Assembly (NCBI GenBank): GCA_004802705.1
Contig: SGPL01000050.1
Span: forward strand, 33,483-97,482
Direction: 5' to 3'
DNA length: 64,000 nucleotides
DNA from: Bondarzewia mesenterica
Lineage: Eukaryota > Basidiomycota > Agaricomycetes > Russulales > Bondarzewiaceae
Shown here piece after piece: positions 22,652 through 33,676 of the stretch. The notes beneath the pieces were generated by a model, which worked only from the letters and a program-made list of their open reading frames with translations, ran no database searches and had not been told where the DNA came from. How positions within the stretch are numbered: the stretch's first letter is position 1; each line of letters begins with the position of its first letter. A program made the position numbers and the translations under genes.

Positions 22652-24319
22652 ATGGACAAGTCCCTCGACGAGGTTCGTAATTTCTGCTGCCGTCACGAAA
22701 CGCGCCGTATCAACAATTTCATCGCGTAGATCATTACCACCAACCGCCCCAAGGGCATTCGTCGCACCACTGGCCGACGGACTGCACGTCAACAAGTACT
22801 CGGTACTGCGGGTACTTCACCTGTCGCCCGCGCACGTATAACATCTAACGCCCCTGCCACCAACGGAGCCCCCGTCACCAACCCTACCCAACCCGCCGAC
22901 AAAATCATCGTATCAAACCTTCCTCAAGATGTTAACGAGCTTCAGATCAAGGTCAGTACAACATCCACATGTTTTTGAGACGCTCACGCTGACGCACTTT
23001 GACATTATAGGAACTTTTCCACACCACTGTTGGCCCCCTTCGCGATGTCACCCTTCACTACGACAGCGCTGGTCGTTCTAAGGGTGTCGCCTCTGTTCTA
23101 TTCGTGAGGAAAGGAGATGGTAGCAAAGCCTACCAGCAGTATAATAACCGACTCATCGATGGGAGTTAGTATCGGCTGCTTTCACCTTTCAATCTTCCCC
23201 CCTTCTAGCCATTTCGTTGACGAACGAGGAGCCTAAATGCCTTCGTTTTCGTCGTGCATCCTGATGAGGGTCCCTTTGCTTCTACCTGTGTTGGCCATGC
23301 ATTCGTCGTTTGGTCCTATAACCTCGACCCTCTACCTTCACACGACCGAAGCACGACCGGTTCTTGAAGCAATTCAACACCTTGTGCCCTCACCCACCAA
23401 CGTACTGCTTCGCGGCGGTACGGTACGGGGAACTATCCTGTCTTCACAGATACTCCGTGCATCGGCGTAGCTCCGCAGGTCTGATCAACCTTGCGTGCTG
23501 TGTCATGGTCTGCTGGGACAGACAGGGGCGAGATCTTGCAGGGGTTCCCACCGTAAGGCTGGTCGAGCCGAGCATGGTTTCGGGAGGAGGAATGGCCGGG
23601 TATCGAGTGGTCAATCGAGGGAGTTTGGAGGTCTGGAGAGTACGGTAAACGTCTGCGTTTGACCGCTTTCAGAACGGTCAGCCTTTTTGGAGGAAAGAAC
23701 CACCTGAATCCGCGACGTCCGAATATAGGCACCTACAACAAGTTGGACATGCTATGACACTCGGGTAGGAAAGCAAGGAGGGACCTCAATGTGCAATGGA
23801 TTGGCTCGTTCTCGTTTCGTCATCTTCCTTTCGTTTGCTCTGCCTCGCCAATGCTCTGAACGCCCGACTAACCTATCCCTCTGCTTCTTCCCCTCGTCGA
23901 CTCCCTCCGTCGAATCTTCATCTCACTAGAACGCCCTATGAAGATCGAGGTCGTCGTTGACCCGGCACGACTTCCCGCTGCGCCTTCGCTCGTGTCTCGT
24001 GTTGCCCCACCACCCGTCGCAGCTCCCGCTGCTGCTGCTGCCCCTGCCAGGTTTGTATTAGCCGGCCTTGCGTACTTGTATCTATTCGGCTCATTGGTGT
24101 TATCTTGTAGACGTACTGGCGGCGGTCGCGGACGAGGAGGACGTCGTGGCGGTGGTCGCAGGGCCGAACGGCCTGCTAAATCTGCTGCTGATCTCGATGC
24201 TGAAATGGAGGTTCGTGGTCGATGTCTAACAATTGTACGTGGTCACGCTTATGCTTTTCATATAGGACTACACTGCAAGCAACGGCACTACCGCTGCCCC
24301 GGCCGTCGCGGCTGCTTAA
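22652..24319 (+). CDS. YRA1: ALY/REF-type mRNA export adaptor (Yra1 family), copy 1
   Basis: Six exons close in phase: 22652-22672, 22730-22951, 23011-23164, 23930-24050, 24111-24210 and 24266-24319; 223 residues. MDKSLDEIITTNRPKG is the N-terminal REF box. An Arg-rich stretch leads into one RRM with RNP2-like KIIVSNLP and RNP1-like SKGVASVLFV, followed by KRPMKIEVVVD. The C terminus is RGG-rich (GGGRGRGGRRGGGRR) and ends with LDAEMEDYTA, the C-terminal REF box seen in ALYREF. Members bridge the TREX complex and Mex67/NXF1 on mRNA. Intron 3 (23165-23929) is 765 nt, an order of magnitude above its neighbours, and lies just after the RRM. Confidence 0.88.
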
Positions 24320-24705
24320 ATTGTTCTTTTTTTTTGCGGACTCGCGTTTGCTTTGGGCTATGTAAATCGTTGTATTATTCCAGTCTTATACTCGACTTTC
24401 CTACGTCTTCTCTTTCTTGCTTGCCTTTTCTTTCCCTCCTACAGCTCCTCTCTGTCAGTATTCGTTTCCAGCAATCATTGTTTTTGTCGCTGTCGCGATT
24501 GTCTCTTAATATCTGAAGTAGAATCTGTGACTGAAAATTGCAAGAAGTGTTCATTCCCAATGCAGGTACAATCTTGTGAAAGGTGCAGCTGTAGAATGCC
24601 GTTCCTGCCTGGCATGCTCTTGGCTTAGTACTTAGTTCTCCGATCTGCGGCTCTTGCTTCAACCTCGTTTATTATCTGTTTTGTTCTCGGGCAGTCAAAG
24701 CTACG
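24320..24705. other. Intergenic
   Basis: 3' flank of the ALY/REF gene and promoter of RAM2; pyrimidine-rich. No coding frame with support. Confidence 0.4.
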
Positions 24706-26059
24706 ATGTCACAGACTAGCTTGGAGGAGCCCTTACTGTTTTCTCAGAGACTAGAGTGGTCAGATGTGACTCCCATTCCTCAGTATGAGAGTATTGCTCC
24801 TTTGGCCCCGATCTTCTACAGTGATGAATGTCAGTGCATGAACGATCCTTGATCTGCACTTTTCAACGTCCTTGACTGACCAAGTATCTTTTTTCACAAT
24901 ACATCTATGTGATTTCTCCTTTCCCATTCGCAGATAAGGATGCGACCGATTACTTCCGAGGCATCGTTAAGACTGGTGAGATGAGCACTCGCGTCCTCGA
25001 TCTGACGGAAAGGATCATCAGGCTCAATCCTGCACATTATTCTGCTTGGTACATCTACTTTTATCCCCCTCGAGCAACAGGAAACGACATGTCCCCATTT
25101 TCTGACGAGCTGATTGTATCAGGCAATACCGCTACCAAACCCTCCTTGCAATTTCTGCCCCCCTCGCGGACGAACTCACGCTCACGAACACGCTCACCCA
25201 GTCTTTCCTTAAGACGTACCAAGTGTGGCACCACCGGCGCTTGCTGCTCACGCTCTTGAACGATCCCGACCCCGAGCTGCCGTTCATTGAGCAGGCACTT
25301 GCGGTCGACACAAAGAACTATCACACGTGGAGCTACAGGCAATGGGTGCTTGCGCATTTTGACAGGCCGGAGCTGTGGGCAGGCGAGATAGCATTCGTGA
25401 AGCGGATGATTGCGCAGGACGTGCGGAACAATTCGGCGTGGCACCATCGGTTCTTCGTGGTGTTCGAGAGGGCAGGGGAACGGGGCGAGGACGTGATGAG
25501 GCGGGAGCTAACGTGAGTGCGATCGGTGCTTCGCCGATTTATAGCGCATCTCATATTGGCCATGCGCTTCTGTGCGCATTTTACAGGTTCACGAAAGAGA
25601 AAATCGCGCTCGCGCCGAATAATCCGTCGGCGTGGAACTATCTGCGGGGCATACTAGACCACACGCACACGCCGTATTCAACGCAAATCACATTTGTCAA
25701 GCCGTTCGCCGCCTCCCCTGATGACGATGCGAATGTAGACATCGATGTGCTGGACTTGGAGAATCCCCCTCCATCTAGAGGCGCGCAGTTGCCATGCGCC
25801 GCTGCAATCGAGTTTTTGGCGGATGTGTATGAGGCGGAAGGCAAGAGTGGGCTCGATAAAGCCATTGAGGTATGGTCACGATCTCACTGTGTGCGACGTT
25901 GTGCTGAGGATGTTTGGACAGCTTTGGAGAACCCTCGCGAACGAGCATGACACGATACGAAAGAAGTACGTTCTTATGATCGATTAGTGGCTTAATGGCG
26001 TGCTGATAGTGCGGGATAGCTATTGGGAGTATCGCATCAGAGAGGCCTCAAAACAGTGA
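24706..26059 (+). CDS. RAM2: Protein farnesyltransferase/geranylgeranyltransferase I alpha subunit
   Basis: Six exons close in phase: 24706-24829, 24934-25048, 25123-25512, 25587-25869, 25922-25965 and 26020-26059; 331 residues. Protein prenyltransferase alpha repeats are clear: TERIIRLNPAHYSAWQYRYQ, KTYQVWHHRR, DTKNYHTWSYRQWVL, NNSAWHHRFFV and NNPSAWNYLRGIL. The C terminus ends IRKNYWEYRIREASKQ. This subunit pairs with separate beta subunits to add farnesyl or geranylgeranyl groups to CaaX proteins such as Ras, Rho and lipopeptide mating pheromones. Length and repeat number fit the family. Confidence 0.92.
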
Positions 26060-26388
26060 AGAGCCTGATTCCGCCCTCGTAATTGCTGCAGTGATGATTC
26101 GATCTCTGGACGACGAGAAAGATTTGTACGATGCATTTCATTTCAGAAGTGGAGTAACAGATCGGCACCCAACTGAATAACGATGTACTACGGATAGTGG
26201 CATGGGTGATCGCGTGAACAGACACAGGTAAGTTTCGATACATCGCGAAGCGTGCAAGTCTAAAGCAGGAAAGGGGTCGTGGAAAGCAGGGACAGAGGTG
26301 AGACGGATTCTAATAACTGCCCTTTCGAACTATCGTTGTATGTCGACATGACAGAACACACTTCGAGACTTACTTTGCAATGTAGATG
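26060..26388. other. Intergenic between convergent genes
   Basis: 329 bp between the RAM2 stop (+) and the homeodomain gene stop (-). Nothing recognisable. Confidence 0.4.
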
Positions 26389-27068
26389 TCACGGTGAAAC
26401 TGCAAACGAACGTGTCGCTACTTCAGAAAGTTGACGAGGTTGCTGACGCATTGACGCTCGTGTATTCTGAAACCTATACAACGAATGCCCACTCTTACTT
26501 AGTATCCCGATGCTAGATGCAGATGGTGCAGTTATCAGTAGACCCACCATATTTGCACGCCTCGTGGGGTCATATCCAATTTTTTGGCGAGTTCTGCACG
26601 CTCCTCGGTGGAAGGAAACGCCGTGCGAGCAAAAGTTTCTTGGAGAATCTTCAGCTGGGTAGCATTGGCGCGCTTGCGTTTCTTCATCACCAATGGTTCA
26701 ATGATGCCACTCCATTCAGTAGCACCGGCGGGAAGGGCGAAGGGCGGTCCCGTTTTGGCTGACGTGATATGTGAGGGGAAGCCATTCTCTTCGCCGCGCA
26801 GGGGAGGATCAGCCCTTGGTGCACCATACGCAAAGGAAAGACCAGGAATGGGATCTTGGGTGGATGCCTGCGGAGGTGTGCGAGAGTGAGTGGTGGATCG
26901 AGGGTAGGGGGATGCATCCTGAGATTTTTTCTTGTCTCGAGTGCCCACGCCGAGGCTTCTGATAGATGGAAGTTGACGCCGACTGTCAGCAAGAGAGGCT
27001 CGATATGTCGCCGCTGAGGGTGGCGATTGATGATGCCGTTTTGTACCACGAGGTGCAATTTTGAACAT
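26389..27068 (-). CDS. Homeodomain transcription factor
   Basis: Two exons, 27068-26548 and 26473-26389, join in phase across a 74-nt intron that splits the tryptophan codon of helix 3; 201 residues. The head carries RRQLPSIRSLG, a short motif I associate with stand-alone basidiomycete homeodomain proteins. The homeodomain spans about residues 129-186: KKRKRANATQLKILQETFAR, TAFPSTEERAELAKKLDMTP and RGVQIWFQNTRASMRQ. The WFQN recognition helix is intact, though the usual next Arg is Thr. The domain lies unusually near the C terminus. It is not one of the mating-type HD1/HD2 forms I would expect. Only 29 nt separate its ATG from the stop of the upstream gene on the same strand, and a 53-nt in-frame intron could fuse the two. 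Confidence 0.8.
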
Positions 27069-27097
27069 GGCGAATGGCTTTTATAAATGCCGTGAGA

Positions 27098-29682
27098 TCA
27101 AGGATACCGTGAAGCAAACCGGAGACTTACGTTGCATCTATGGCATACATAGTTGTTCAGGTGTTGATATATGCTCTTGGCACACGACTGATGCTGCATC
27201 CTATCACAGTAGGTGCATGTTATCATGGGTTCGTCTCTCCCTGCTAGAGGATTCATCAGCACAACCGAGTTCAAGGATTGTTTCTCCTGGATACCACCCA
27301 CATTCCCTACCACATATGCAATCGAACTTATTTACCCTGGCCAGGCAGATTGGACAGATCTCGCCCAGCTCGGGTTCGGTATCAAATATGACGGCAGTCT
27401 CCAGGATATTTGGGTTTAGCGCAATTGTTTCTCGGAGGAATCCAGGACATCGATGACGCTTCCCGCTATCACGGCCGCGAACTTTGCGAAGAGGGGGATT
27501 TACGACCGTCGACATCTTGATGGTGTTATCGTATTGCTTCGATATCTCTAGTAAGCTTAGATCTGTGTTGCCCGTGCTATGCCAATAGAGCTCTCTCTGA
27601 ACAGACTGAGTCGTGTCTAGGGCGGAAGGATAGGACATGGAGGGCTCAACAGGACCGTGCCATTTGATCCCATTTTGGCCTGATGGCTCGCTAGCCAATG
27701 ATAAATTCTGAATCGCAGAGGGTAAGTGGTCCCGATCACGTTCAAGGCCATCTAAAAGAATTTCAAAGGGTCAGCGGTGTTCTCGCATGCCTGAAAACTG
27801 ACTGCGTATGTCGGACTAACCGAAGGCGATAGCGTTTGCATCGTTGAGGGTCTGGACAACGAAGGAGTCACAGTCTTTCTTTACGGTAAGATGCCAGTTG
27901 TGTCGCACCTTGCAAGTCAAAGCCTGGAAAACGTTCCACGCGAGCTCCGTCACAACTTCAGTGGTGCTGATAGTGCTTTTTTCACCATCCTTGTCGTTGG
28001 TGTCTGCGCCTAAGCGAGAGAGATCCAGACCGATGAGTACCTTGCCTTCGGTTGTACAAAGAACGTCGAAATTCTGTACAGATCGTTAACCAAGACACTG
28101 TAGGAATGTCGGCTATAATCTTGACGGACCTCGACAGAAAAAAATCCTTGATGAAAATTGCAGGGATTGAAGGTGAGATAGTCCAGACTGAAGTTGGTGT
28201 GTGCGTTCCGATTCTCAGATGAATAAACCTTATTGAGAAGACATGGACAATTCGCACCGAGAGTCCATGAACCTAACTCCTCATATTAGTGCAACTTGTT
28301 GGTTGAATAGATGCTGACGGGGAGCTGACCACTTTCAAGCCAAGTTTTGACACAAAGGTCAAGATCTGTTCGAAGGGCTCGGGCGATCAAAAGTTCCACC
28401 CTAGTCTCGCATTCTGGGAATGCCAGCTCAGCGCACACTGCTCAACGCTGTACTGTTTTCAAACTTACGGCCATCATAGACGATGAAAGGCGACGGCAGC
28501 GATTCTGCAGGTGAGTAACCAACCAACTGTAAGAAATTCGAGTGCCTGCATTGTGGTTAGACACAGGGTTTGGGATGCCCTCGAGTACTCACATGAAACG
28601 GCTTCTTAACGATATGATAGCATCCCATTCCTAAAAGAAAGTAATAAGCGAGTACGTTTGTAAGGCGGTTCAAACCCACTCACTGCTCTCGTTTTTCGAC
28701 AATGGAAAATCTTCACAATCACCGCTGAGCCATCTCGTCGCATCTTTGCCGATGATATATGATACTCTTTCCCGTCTGGCATGAGAATCTCTTCTTTGAA
28801 TACAAGATCCTCTCGCCTCACTATCTGTCAACCACCAATCACGGCATTGATCTTCTCTTTTGTCAAGCATGACTGGGTGGACTTACAAGGTTGTGAACGT
28901 CGGAATCTCTGGTTTCTGATGATTGTCGTGCAGTGGATACTCTGACATCGATCCTCTTGAGAATATCATTATTCTGAGAGACAATACGAGAGATTCGTGC
29001 AGCCGACAAATCCAATGCAAGTAGCTCGTTGATCTGAAGAAGTTGCCTCAGCGAAATGCCTTCAGCAGAAATCCCATTGGTCACGTACTTGGAACAAATC
29101 AAGGCTCTGATTCAATTTTTCCTTGAATGTCGCGATTTCATTGGCCGTTCTTCCGGTAGAAAACAATCTGTACGTTCGTTTTTTGCACGCCTGTTTCCTG
29201 GTAAACTGCAGGATCGCCTCAAGTGTCCTATGACATCGTATAAATCATCAGCTATCTCGTCAAAAGAGGCGACCCTGAAAAATGCCAAACTCTTCGAGTT
29301 GAATGACACTGGTCGACCGTGGTGAGTTCCTGTCTTTGAATGCCTCTTGAATGGAAAAAAACGACTCTTCCGACATATACAGCGAGCTCTTCGCATTTCT
29401 GTGAATTGTCTCGCATATCCGATATAGTCTGTAAGATGCTTAATAGCAGGCTAATTGCACCGTTTAGAAAAGGAACTTCTGAAGCATCAGCTAGCTCCTG
29501 ATAATAATAAAAAAAGGGAAAGAAAGTCAGTTATATCAAACAATGAGAGCTGGTCCGTGCACCTTGATGCGCTGTAAAGTCCATAAGGAGGATTGCAAGG
29601 CTCGATCGGAGCCAACAATATGCTGCAAGACAGATTTCGGCCTAGATATGAGGTGAAATTTCAGTGATTGCGACAGCGGCAT
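27098..29682 (-). CDS. Pseudokinase-like protein with helical N terminus and RING/PHD-like C terminus
   Basis: Multi-exon gene starting at ATG 29682 (MPLSQSLKFHLISRPKSVLQ); exon 1 is 29682-29563 and exon 2 begins at 29497. Recognisable parts in order: an N-terminal helical bundle like that of fungal STAND proteins (ELADASEVPFLNGAISLLLS; LNQSLDLFQ), LRQ-type helices (ISRIVSQNNDILKRIDVRV), a kinase-like fold (VRREDLVFKEEIL, AVIVKIF, MHSNFLQLVGYSPAES, PFIVYDG, NFDVLCTTEGKVLIGLDLS), a linker with HRCPGFLRETIALNP, and a cysteine cluster ICPICLARV...CICGR...ITCTYCDRMQHQSC...CHRC. No HRD catalytic aspartate and no DFG are seen, so it is probably catalytically inactive. I recognise this architecture as common in Agaricomycetes; no function is assigned. 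Some exon boundaries between 29300 and 29450 are uncertain. The reading ends at TGA 27098 unless spliced into the homeodomain exon. Confidence 0.7.
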
Positions 29683-29879
29683 TTGCAAGATATCTGGGGT
29701 GGACGAGGGAGAGACTTCAGGCCTCCACGCTACCAGGTGTCAATATATACATGGCACATAAGAAGAACACGTTGTATCAGCATGCATTGATCGATATAAC
29801 AAAGCATCTATAGCAATCCTCAGATCTGGCATGACTCCGCGATAATCTAGCACAGCCGTCTAAAGGGTATTGCAGATGT
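29683..29879. other. Short spacer upstream of the pseudokinase-like gene
   Basis: Promoter space; nothing further seen. Confidence 0.35.
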
Positions 29880-30345
29880 CATTCATTTCCGGAGGGGGGA
29901 AGACGGCAAGACCACGCAGACAACCTAATCCAAACTGCGTTTTTTTTAGCAGAAACCGCAATGAAGGAATAGCGGCAAGGGCAGCTGTGATTTGCGACTC
30001 ACCAACAAACCAGTGACTCACGCTGGATGCTGTGTGCATGCGGTGCTCATCGATGGAGAAAACCTCCAGGCTGGCAGCCTTTTTGAGAATTTCCGAAATT
30101 TCGGCGCAGATACTAGGGTCTGAGTCGGGAACACTATCTGTAGCTTCTTGATACGATGCACCAAATTGTGGCCGCGGACGAAACGGTAGAAGATGAAGAA
30201 TTCAATGGGTCCCCGTTTGATAGAGACATCGTGGACGATATACAGCTGAGACCTTGCGAGCTGAGAAACAGATGAAAGCGCGGCGAGGGAGCGTCTGTCG
30301 AGCATTGCTCGTATGCAATCCGTGCATTGATCATTTAGGTGGGGG
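29880..30345 (-). pseudogene. Remnant of an F-box-like gene
   Basis: Minus-strand fragments resemble the start of a basidiomycete F-box protein: LDRRSLAALSSVSQLARSQL then YIVHDVSI, followed in another frame by SDPSICAEISEILKKAASLE, and after a possible intron by LAAIPSLRFLLKK and a stop. The first two pieces are out of frame with no intron that repairs them, and the rest of a normal LRR-like body is missing. Confidence 0.35.
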
Positions 30346-30855
30346 GAGATAGGACCACTCTATTGATATATTGAACCAACGCAACCTGCGGTCTATCAGA
30401 AGAGAAAGCCTACCATTTCTCGTATATTGAGGTGAGAGCGATATCAGCACAATTTGTGCTGATTGGAGTAGAAGTTGAAGCTTTGAAGCTCGCCGGCTTG
30501 AAGCCCTACATTCAATCAATTCCCACGTTTCTACGAGTCACATCGCTGACATCCTACAATTATCCTAACACTTACATTCGAAGGGCCTCGCCAGGGGGAT
30601 AGCGGGAACCGGGCACGTCTATTTAGACTCTGATTTATCTCCAGTCTCCCTTCACTCCAAGCTACAAGTCATACGAAAGTCACGGCCAAGGAGGGCCAGT
30701 GAATTACTATTGCAAAAAGCATATACAATAACGGGCGATAGAATCTGGGACGCAATCCGAATCTCCATCAAACAACCACTGCGCTGTCACCGGTGCGACT
30801 TGCATCGCTGGGTATATATGTAAATCCTAGAACCTCTCACATCGAAGAGAACACA
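30346..30855. other. Intergenic
   Basis: No supported coding frame; 3' flank of the aldo/keto reductase. Confidence 0.35.
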
Positions 30856-32289
30856 TCAGTTGAAGACCTTCGATATTCTCCGGAACTTCTTCGTCAAGCT
30901 CTTCTTCCAAGTTGAGGAGCCGTTGGGCGCGGCGGACGATGACGCAGAGGTGACCACTGGCTCAACCGTCTCGCCCTCTGCGAGAGCGGGAGTGTCGATG
31001 AAGGAGAGATTAATGAAATCGCCAGGGTATCGCTCGCCAGGCGCGCTCTTGTGAATCTCCTCGGCAAGCGTCCGGAGGTGCTTGATCTCGTCCTTCGTGA
31101 GCTTCACATTCGCGGCTCCCAAATTCTCGTCAAGGTACTGTCGCATTTGACGGATCGGCGTTCAGTCTGAATACCGAGTGTTTTTGAAATTGCGAATGCT
31201 CACCTTGACTTTCTTAGTGCCAGGGATGACGAAAACGTTGTCGCCCTGCGCAAGCAGCCACGCGAGCACGACCTGACCAGTTGTAGCCTTGTGCTTCGCG
31301 CCGATAGCAGCGAACTCATCTCCCAACTTGACGATCTTGGGGAAGTTGTCTGGGTTGAATCGGGGGATGTACTTGGCGTAGTGACCTTCCGGCACTTCCT
31401 CTGCCGTACGCTGTAGAATCGGGAAAAGTATTAAGTATGACATCATGAAGACAAGAGTCAGTACGCACGAAAGACCCGGTGAGTAGACCACGACCGAGAG
31501 GAGAGTAGGCGACGATCGCAATACCAAGCTCCTTGGCAGTGGCGAAGAGGTTCAACTTCTCAAACTCAATGTCGAGGCAAAGAGGAGAGTATTCGACTTG
31601 GAGGGCCGCGATAGGGTGGATGGCGTGAGCACGACGGAGAGCAGAAGCAGAGATCTCCGAGACGCCAATTGCCTTGACTTTGCCCTCCCTAGATTCAGAT
31701 ATAAACACTTAAATAACAAACGAACAGTGTATAAACGTACTTGACGAGTTGAGCCATAGCGGCAATAGTTTTCTCAATGGGGACTTGGGGATCACCGCTG
31801 TTCAGATTCTTGCGATTAGCGCTTGAAGAGATGATCGGCCAATGGACCTTGTCAACTCACCGATGGAGATAATATAGATCAATATAGTCCGTCTGAAGCT
31901 TCTTGAGCGATGCCTCAAAGGCGACTTTGACGTAGTCAGGATCGCCGTTAGGGAAACGCGTTTGGTCCGCAAGGCCGAACTTGGTGGCGAGGAAGATGTC
32001 CTTGCGCTTGCCCGACTTGGCGAACCACTTGCCAAGGAGCTCCTCGTTGTCCTCATACGCGTCAGACGTATCCCAGAACCTGCAGCCGCGCTCGTATACT
32101 GCATCGAGGAGCTAGAAGACAGAAAGTAGCGCATTGTAAGGCGAGAAAGAACAACGAGGTGAGAGGGCGACGTACTGCAAGCCTGTCTTCTACAGAACCC
32201 GTATCACCATAACCAACGGATAGGCCCATCGCGCCATAGCCGATGGAGTTTACCTGGTAGCCACCAAGTTTGCGAGTAGGAAGGGGCAT
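30856..32289 (-). CDS. Aldo/keto reductase
   Basis: Six exons close in phase: 32289-32176, 32111-31861, 31797-31741, 31688-31469, 31410-31204 and 31137-30856; 376 residues. The catalytic tetrad is readable: Asp and Tyr in [18 protein letters not shown], Lys in LATKFG and His in YYLHR. Further family marks are [38 protein letters not shown] and VIPGTKK. Such enzymes reduce aldehydes and ketones with NADPH, and this subgroup (pyridoxal reductase / auxin-induced type) is common in fungi. The C terminus has an unusual basic extension of about 40 residues ([15 protein letters not shown]...[11 protein letters not shown]) after the barrel. Confidence 0.92.
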
Positions 32290-33676
32290 TTTGGCTAGGT
32301 ATATGTCAATGAGATGACAGGGGAGGGTTGGAAGCGGTCAGACATAAGTCTCAGCTTTATATACCAGCTTGAGTGCGGATATTTGTCATCTATGGCCGCC
32401 CTTCGGACGCGAGGCCAAGAGTTCTCATGCCCTGTCTTCGTCTCCACAAGTACAATGCCTTCCGATCACGAAGAGAGTTGCCTGGGCTGATGAAGAACGT
32501 ACTAGGTCGGAGTCTGTATATCCTGATTTGAAAGCCCTGCACGGTGTTTCAAAAAAACAAACTTAGACTCAAAACGTACAGAAAAACTGTTTGGAAGGGG
32601 AAGTTGTGCAGGCAACGTAGGGTTTGCGAAGGTAATCGTTCGGACACAAGGCCCACCTCACCTACATACGTACGTAAGCTTCCGCGAGAGGCGCTGGTCC
32701 GCCAACTTACAAGGCGGTTTTGGACCAGTCATCCAGCAGCCAGTAAGGTTATGTATGCTTCGAGTTTACGACTCTCTTACGTCGGGAGCGGAGATGGGTG
32801 CGTCAAATGAACTTGTCGTACATAACTTGTCCAGTCGCAGACATGAGGGAACCAGCGCTCGGTCACGAGCATGAATTATAGTATCTCTGCGCGCTCATTC
32901 ATACTGAGCCATCTGAAAAAATCTTTCAAGTGACAGGGTTAATGATTGATCATGCATCAAGCAAGCTGCAATTTCGACCTTTCTCGACCGGCACTTGGAC
33001 TTGAATGCAATGGCGTGCTCCGAACGGTTCTTCTAGAACGTGTCACCATGCATAGCAGTGAAGTTTTGAAGCTTGACGTCGTTGAGGCCTTCGGCTTTCG
33101 AGGACAAAAAAACGAAACTGACACTGACAGCGAAACTTGTTAAAGACGTGACTCCATCATCAGTTTCACGTGACTCAGACGCGTCGACGCGTTCCTTTCG
33201 ATCTTGCCGAATCGAGCTGTCGAGTCTGATCTGAGCTCCCCCCGAGCTCGGGACCGCTCGGGCATCATTTTATCCCAATCCTCCTGGAACGTCAGAGTCT
33301 CATTTCAAAAACGCAATTATTGTCCAGCGGCACAGAACTCGGCAAAGAGTGAGGGGATGATGAGATGATGATGAGAAGGCTGCCAGAGCGGTTTCGATTA
33401 AAACTAGTACGTGCGACTTGCCCAGCGAATCCCACCATCGCACTAAAACTGACTGTTTGTTTTCTCCTGCTACTTCCTATGAAACTGGCGAGTGAATGAC
33501 TCCTCAAATATAATGAGCATGATCATTCTCAAACTGAAATTCCCACAACAAAAGGTCGACTACAGCAGATATACAGTATTATGCACATCTAAAGGGTATA
33601 GAACAAAAAACACTACCCAAAGATTGGAGGGCTAACACTAGCACGTTCGGGCAAAATATCTCACTCCACCTTCGAA
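32290..33676. other. Intergenic
   Basis: 1.4 kb between two minus-strand genes: AKR promoter and P450 3' flank. No supported coding frame or RNA gene seen. Confidence 0.4.

Noticed and set aside
26389..27068. Mating-type HD gene
   Set aside because: It is a single gene without a divergently transcribed HD partner or neighbouring MIP gene, and the homeodomain sits near the C terminus.
28660..28690. GGTTCAAACCC resembling a tRNA B box
   Set aside because: No paired T arm or upstream A box; it lies across an intron of the pseudokinase-like gene.
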